Below, piece after piece: positions 60,387 to 64,000 of a stretch of 64,000 bases of DNA (the stretch's first letter is position 1; each line of letters opens with the position of its first letter). Position numbers and translations under genes: made by a program. The notes beneath the pieces were generated by a model, which was given only the letters and a program-made list of their open reading frames with translations, was not told the DNA's origin and searched no databases. Origin of the DNA: Bog-473 sp963736525 (GTDB lineage: Bacteria > Actinomycetota > Acidimicrobiia > Acidimicrobiales > RAAP-2); assembly GCA_963736525.1 (NCBI GenBank), contig CAVTPF010000012.1, positions 372,001-436,000 of the forward strand, in the 5' to 3' direction.

Positions 60387-61957
60387 TGCCGACCCCCACC
60401 GAGCTCGCGCAGAGCCACACCGATCTCAAGCCCGAGGAGCTCGAGCACCTGCAGCGCTTGCTCGGGAGCTGGAGCGTGCTGGCCGACCTCTCGTTCTCCG
60501 ATTTGCTCCTGCTGGTGCCGGTGCACAACGTCGACGGCGGCACCGGCCGCGGCTCGGGCAACGGCGACGTGCGGGAGGAGGACCCCGAGCTGGTCGTGCT
60601 CGGGCAGATGCGGCCCAACAACCGCCCGACCCTGGTCGACCAGGACCTCGTCGGCCAGACGGTCAACGAGTCCCAGTGGACGCTGGTCGCCCGGTGCCTG
60701 CATTCGGGCGAGATCGTGCGCGGCAGCATCCACCACCCCGTGCTGGGCGAGCAGGTACCAGTGGAGAACATCCCCGTCCGCTTCGAAGGCCGGATCATCG
60801 GGGCCTTGCTCCGTGTCTCGCTGGCACCGCTCAAGGGCCCGACCAGCATGTACGAGCGGACCTACCTCGACGTGTTCGAGCGGCTGGCCGACATGGTGGC
60901 GCAGTCCGCCTTCCCCTTCCCGGACGAGGACGTCGGCACGGAGGAGGCGCCGCGCGTGGGCGACGGCGTCGTAGTGGTGGACGCCGACGGGAGGGTCGAG
61001 TTCGCGTCGCCCAACGCCATGAACGCGTTCCACCGCATGGGCATCTACACGCAACCCGAGGGGCGGCGCTTCGGTGACCTCGACATCGAGGAGTCGGCGG
61101 TCGAGTGGGCGCTGGCCACGGGCCGGCCCGTCGTCGAGGAGGTCGAGCGCCGGCCCGACGTCATCGTCCTCGTCCACTGCATCCCGTTGCTCTCCCACGG
61201 CGTGGTGACGGGTGCGATGATCCTCCTGCGCGACGTGACCGACGTGCGGCGCCTCGACCGGCTGCTCCTCTCCAAGGACGCAGCCATCCGCGAGGTGCAC
61301 CACCGGGTCAAGAACAACCTGCAGACGATCTCCTCGCTGCTGAGCCTGCAGGCGCGCCGAGTCGGGGACCGCGCCGCGCGCGTCGCGCTGCACGAGGCCG
61401 AACGGCGGGTGCGCTCCATCGCACTGGTGCACGAGATCCTCTCGCGCGACCCGAGCGACCAGGTGCCGTTCGCCGAGATCGTCGTCTCACTGGTGCAGAT
61501 GGCCGAGGACTCGGTCGTGTCGTCCCAGCCGGTCGTGATCGCCGTGCACGGCGACCTCGGAGAGGTGGCGGCCGACGTGGCCACGCCGCTGGCCGTGACG
61601 GTTGCCGAACTGCTGCAGAACGCGGTCGAGCATGCCTTCGATCCCGAGGCCGCAGGCAGGGCCGACGGCGCGACCGGTCCGGAGGGGGCGGGCGCCGCCG
61701 CGGGCTACGCGGCGGTCGGCCACGTCGACCTGACGCTGTCCAACGAGGAGTCGGCGTTGCGCGTCGAGGTGCGCGACGACGGGTTCGGGCTGCCCGAAGG
61801 TTTCGACATCGAGCGGACGACGAGCCTCGGCCTCTCCATCGTGCGCGACCTGGTGGTCAGCCAGCTGGAGGGAACGATCTCCATGGAGTCACTGCCCGCC
61901 GCCGTCGGAGGCGGGACCCAGGTGGCGATATCGGTGCCCGTGCGGGCGCCGAAGTGA
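60386..61957 (+). CDS. pdtaS: sensor histidine kinase of the PdtaS type
   Basis: This 523-residue soluble kinase has an N-terminal GAF-like domain (1-180), a PAS domain (190-295, VVVDADGRVEFASPNAMNAFHRMG) and a HisKA_2/HATPase core with REVHHRVKNNLQTISSLLSLQARR as the phospho-acceptor. The N-box is AELLQNAVEHAF and the G-boxes are DDGFGLP and SLGLSIV. About 25 Gly/Ala-rich residues (DPEAAGRADGATGPEG...) are inserted after the N-box, lengthening the ATP-lid. The convergent whiB neighbour matches the M. tuberculosis Rv3220c/whiB1 arrangement. No response regulator is adjacent. Confidence 0.92.
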   Translation: MPTPTELAQSHTDLKPEELEHLQRLLGSWSVLADLSFSDLLLLVPVHNVDGGTGRGSGNGDVREEDPELVVLGQMRPNNRPTLVDQDLVGQTVNESQWTLVARCLHSGEIVRGSIHHPVLGEQVPVENIPVRFEGRIIGALLRVSLAPLKGPTSMYERTYLDVFERLADMVAQSAFPFPDEDVGTEEAPRVGDGVVVVDADGRVEFASPNAMNAFHRMGIYTQPEGRRFGDLDIEESAVEWALATGRPVVEEVERRPDVIVLVHCIPLLSHGVVTGAMILLRDVTDVRRLDRLLLSKDAAIREVHHRVKNNLQTISSLLSLQARRVGDRAARVALHEAERRVRSIALVHEILSRDPSDQVPFAEIVVSLVQMAEDSVVSSQPVVIAVHGDLGEVAADVATPLAVTVAELLQNAVEHAFDPEAAGRADGATGPEGAGAAAGYAAVGHVDLTLSNEESALRVEVRDDGFGLPEGFDIERTTSLGLSIVRDLVVSQLEGTISMESLPAAVGGGTQVAISVPVRAPK

Positions 61958-61994
61958 ACGGGAACGCCGTGGCGCCCCGGTGCTCAGGGGTCGA

Positions 61995-62315
61995 TCAAAA
62001 AGCGGCGCGCTGCGAGCGCCGCGCCGCCAGCCATGCCTTGCGCAGCTTGCGGCGCTCCTCCTCGGAGGTGCCGCCCCAGACGCCCGACTCCTGGTTGGTG
62101 GCCAGCGCGAAGTCGAGGCACGGCTCGAGCGCCTCGCAGGTGCGGCAGACGCGCTTGGCCGCCTCTATCTGGTCGACGGCGGGGCCGGTCGTGCCGACGG
62201 GGAAGAAGAGGTCCGGTTCGGTGTTGCGGCAGGCCGCCACCCGCCGCCAGTCGTCCGCGTCCCAATCGACGGTCCGGTTCCACATGAGAGCCATGGAATG
62301 CGCCTCCACCAGCAT
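61995..62315 (-). CDS. whiB1: WhiB family [Fe-S] transcriptional regulator, WhiB1-like
   Basis: The 106-residue protein has Cys29, Cys57, Cys60 and Cys66 (C-X27-C-X2-C-X5-C), the G-V-W-G-G turn at 78-82 and a basic C-terminus KLRKAWLAARRSQR. The sequence ACRNTEPDLFFPVGTTGPA matches WhiB1. It binds a [4Fe-4S] cluster that reacts with NO, and partners with the primary sigma factor. ATG 62315 has AAGGA upstream; ATG 62294 would give a size closer to WhiB1. A perfect CRP-type palindrome abuts the start. Confidence 0.93.
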   Translation of the reverse strand: MLVEAHSMALMWNRTVDWDADDWRRVAACRNTEPDLFFPVGTTGPAVDQIEAAKRVCRTCEALEPCLDFALATNQESGVWGGTSEEERRKLRKAWLAARRSQRAAF

Positions 62316-62331
62316 TGTGATCCTTTTCACA
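62316..62331. promoter_or_regulatory. perfect CRP/FNR-type palindrome at the whiB start
   Basis: TGTGATCCTTTTCACA fits the CRP consensus TGTGA-N6-TCACA at all ten fixed positions. It ends one base before the ATG at 62315 and covers the AAGGA ribosome site. In M. tuberculosis the whiB1 promoter is controlled by the CRP homologue Rv3676. Here the position, downstream of the predicted transcription start, suggests repression or translational interplay. Confidence 0.65.
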
Positions 62332-62381
62332 TGATCGGACCCGAATGGTGTCCGTCAGCGAAAAGCGGGTTTACGCCGAGA

Positions 62382-62410
62382 AGGGTAACGGCCTGTGGGA
62401 GGCCCCGCAA
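62382..62410 (-). promoter_or_regulatory. candidate sigma-70-type promoter of whiB
   Basis: On the minus strand TTGCGG (62410-62405) and TACCCT (62387-62382) are separated by exactly 17 bp. Transcription would start near 62375 and give a leader of about 60 bases. The CRP-type palindrome then lies about 50 bases downstream of the start point. Confidence 0.45.
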
Positions 62411-62472
62411 GGAGTTTTCGTGAATTCTGCGGGTCCTGAGTGGCGGATTTGTGACACGGAGGTCCTCGCGGC

Positions 62473-63165
62473 ATGACGGCCGTTTTTGCCCATAGGGGTT
62501 GCACAGACGGTTTCGTGGAGAACACGCTCGATGCGTTCGCCGAGGCGCGCCGCCTGGGCGCCGACGGGGTCGAGCTCGACGTGCGCATGACGGCGGACGG
62601 GGCCCTGGCCGTGCACCACGACGCCGAGATCCCCGGCCTCGGGGTCATCGCATCGCTGGGCGTGGCGGACCTGCCGTCCCATGTGCCCCTCCTCGCCGAC
62701 GTCCTGGGGGTCTGCGACGGCATGGTGGTCAACGTCGAGATCAAGAACGCCCCCCAGGACCCAGGCTGGGACCCGGGCGAGGCGGTGGCCGCGCTCGTCG
62801 CGGCGGCGATCGGGGAGACGGGCTGGGCCCGGCGGGTGATCGTGTCGTCCTTCGAGGTCGCAACGCTGCGCGCGGTGCAGGCGGCCGACGAACGGTTGGC
62901 GCTCGGCGCCCTCTGGGGCTTTGCCGCCGACGCGGGCACGGCGCTGGCGGAGGCCGAGGCAGCGGGCTTCCGGGCGGTGCATCCCTTCGTCACGTCGGTC
63001 ACGCCCGAGCTGGTGGAACGGGCCCACGCGGCCGGGCTCGCCGTCAACGTGTGGACGGTGAATGCGCCGGCCGACCTGCGGGCGATGGTCGCACTCGGGG
63101 TCGACGGCATCATCACCGACAGACCCGGCGACGCACTCGCCGTGGCCGCGGGCGACGCGGGCTGA
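62473..63165 (+). CDS. glycerophosphodiester phosphodiesterase (GDPD family)
   Basis: The 230-residue TIM-barrel protein starts with the catalytic FAHRGCTDGFVENTLDAFAEA, then VELDVRMTADGALAVHHDAEI (metal Glu/Asp and second catalytic His) and NVEIKN, and ends VNVWTVNAPADLRAMVALGVDGIITDRPG. It cleaves glycerophosphodiesters to glycerol-3-phosphate. No signal peptide is present, so it is cytoplasmic. ATG 62473 has a GGAGG site at 62459-62463. Confidence 0.93.
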   Translation: MTAVFAHRGCTDGFVENTLDAFAEARRLGADGVELDVRMTADGALAVHHDAEIPGLGVIASLGVADLPSHVPLLADVLGVCDGMVVNVEIKNAPQDPGWDPGEAVAALVAAAIGETGWARRVIVSSFEVATLRAVQAADERLALGALWGFAADAGTALAEAEAAGFRAVHPFVTSVTPELVERAHAAGLAVNVWTVNAPADLRAMVALGVDGIITDRPGDALAVAAGDAG

Positions 63166-63238
63166 GCCCCGGCGGAAAAAGGGCCTGTCACCGGGCCGAA
63201 TGGCGGGGGACCGCCCGGGTCCACAAAGATGGTCGGCC

Positions 63239-64000
63239 ATGAACGTCGTCGTGTGCGTCAAGCAGATCCCCGATCCGGCCGCCCCCTCGTCGCTGGATCC
63301 CGCCACCAAAACCCTCGACCGGTCCGGCAAGCTCATCATGGACGACTCCGACAATTACGGGGTCGAGATGGCCCTGCAGCTCGCCTCGGGCGAGGGCGAC
63401 GAGGTCACACTGGTCTCCATGGCACCGGGCGGCGAGACCTCCGGCCTGCGCACCGGTCTGGCCATGGGCGCGGCCAAGGCGATCTTGGTCAGCGACGACG
63501 CGCTGGCCGGCAGCGACGCCCTGAGCACGGCCAGGGTGCTGGCGGCCGCCATCGGTCGGGCCAACCCCGACCTCGTCGTGATGGCCACCGAGTCGACCGA
63601 CGGGTACACCGGCACCCTCCCGGTGCAGGTGGCCGAGCTGATGGGGCTGCCCTCGGTCACCTTCGCCAAGGCGATCTCGGTCGATGGCGGCTCGGTGAAG
63701 GTCGAGCGGCAGACGGAGGCAGGCTTCGACGAGGTGGTGTGCCCCCTGCCCGCCGTGGTCACGGTGACCGCCGGTGTCGTCGAGCCGAGGTATCCCTCCT
63801 TCAAGGGGATCATGGCGGCCAAGTCCAAGCCGGTCGACAACCTGACGGTCGCCGATCTGGGCCTCGACCCGTCGCGGGTCGGCGCGGCGGGCGCCGGCCA
63901 GGAGATCACCGACGTCTCGGAGGCCGAGGCGCGCGCAGCGGGGGAGATCGTGGTGGACGAGGGCGACGGCGCGCAGCGTGTCTTGGCCTTCCTCGAGCAG
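63239..64000 (+). CDS. etfB: electron transfer flavoprotein subunit beta, 3' end outside window
   Basis: The 254 residues visible include MNVVVCVKQIPDPAAPSSLDP, DNYGVEMALQLASGEGDEVTLVSMAPG, ADALS-like DALSTARVLAAAI, VMATESTDGYTGTLPVQVAELMGLPSVTFAKA and GFDEVVCPLPAVVTVTAGVVEPRYPSFKGIMAAK. These are EtfB landmarks, including the AMP-binding loop. The frame is open at base 64000, and the last residues (VLAFLEQ) suggest only a few codons are missing. etfA should follow. It links the acyl-CoA dehydrogenases here to the respiratory chain. Confidence 0.95.
   Translation, partial: MNVVVCVKQIPDPAAPSSLDPATKTLDRSGKLIMDDSDNYGVEMALQLASGEGDEVTLVSMAPGGETSGLRTGLAMGAAKAILVSDDALAGSDALSTARVLAAAIGRANPDLVVMATESTDGYTGTLPVQVAELMGLPSVTFAKAISVDGGSVKVERQTEAGFDEVVCPLPAVVTVTAGVVEPRYPSFKGIMAAKSKPVDNLTVADLGLDPSRVGAAGAGQEITDVSEAEARAAGEIVVDEGDGAQRVLAFLEQ

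Noticed and set aside
1..64000. tRNA or rRNA genes, CRISPR arrays, insertion sequences or prophage
   Set aside because: No TPsiC-type arms, regularly spaced repeats, transposase or phage structural genes were seen on reading both strands.

Overview
This window is high-GC DNA from an actinobacterium. WhiB and WhiG regulators, a PdtaS-type kinase convergent with a whiB gene, a DUF3107 gene beside a pair of ArsA-like ATPases, a compact archaeal-type ValS and heavy GTG start use all point to Actinomycetota. The complete System I cytochrome c maturation operon is unusual for most Actinobacteria and, with the wax-ester/acyl-CoA gene content, makes a member of the Acidimicrobiia plausible. The class-level placement is inference. 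No phage, insertion sequence, CRISPR array, rRNA or tRNA was recognised. The window looks like a core chromosomal segment with about 69 genes.

Layout. 1-6.6 kb: end of a TIGR01777 epimerase, a VOC protein, a methyltransferase divergent from an SDR, a frameshifted PPK2 polyphosphate kinase, an alpha/beta hydrolase, a GDT1-type transporter and a GbsR/MarR regulator overlapping an FMN-binding gene. 6.8-10.1 kb: two tandem paralogous OmpR-type response regulators without a kinase, then a WhiG-type sigma factor. 10.1-20.5 kb: glutamate decarboxylase convergent with a K+-channel-like protein, DUF1269 divergent from formate-THF ligase, an acyl-CoA dehydrogenase, tsaC-tsaD for tRNA t6A, and a wax ester synthase coupled to a VOC gene. 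20.5-26.7 kb: an esterase and a four-gene branched-chain-type ABC transporter with fused permeases. 26.7-32.1 kb: valS and cysS back to back with 20 bp between start codons, then a second acyl-CoA dehydrogenase behind a clear operator. 32.1-41.4 kb: a NarL-type two-component system, a kinase/phosphatase-like pair, a glycosyltransferase-TetR pair, gmd, ccdA without a usable start codon, a DJ-1/PfpI protein and a small helical protein.

41.5-48.4 kb is a tight ccmABCDEFGHI operon in which almost every junction overlaps (ATGA, GTGA or TGATG), so the apocytochrome-handling, haem-delivery and thioredoxin parts are probably translationally coupled. 48.4-51.6 kb is an Fe-S block: cysteine desulfurase, a SufR-like regulator with four C-terminal cysteines, and an Mrp/ApbC ATPase with a His-rich linker and no CxxC. 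51.6-55.1 kb holds a membrane diguanylate cyclase with a structured 340-bp upstream region, then a VOC protein, a small ABM-like protein and an enoyl-CoA hydratase. 55.1-64 kb holds dgt, DUF3107, the two ArsA-like ATPases, an O-methyltransferase, a PHP phosphatase, pdtaS, whiB with a perfect CRP-type palindrome at its start, a GdpD phosphodiesterase and an almost complete etfB.

The best candidates for a second look are the whiB CRP box, the missing ccdA start, the shared -10 element of valS and cysS, the PPK2 frameshift, the degenerate response regulator, and the hairpin plus small ORF before the diguanylate cyclase. I did not find a convincing wholly new multi-gene system.
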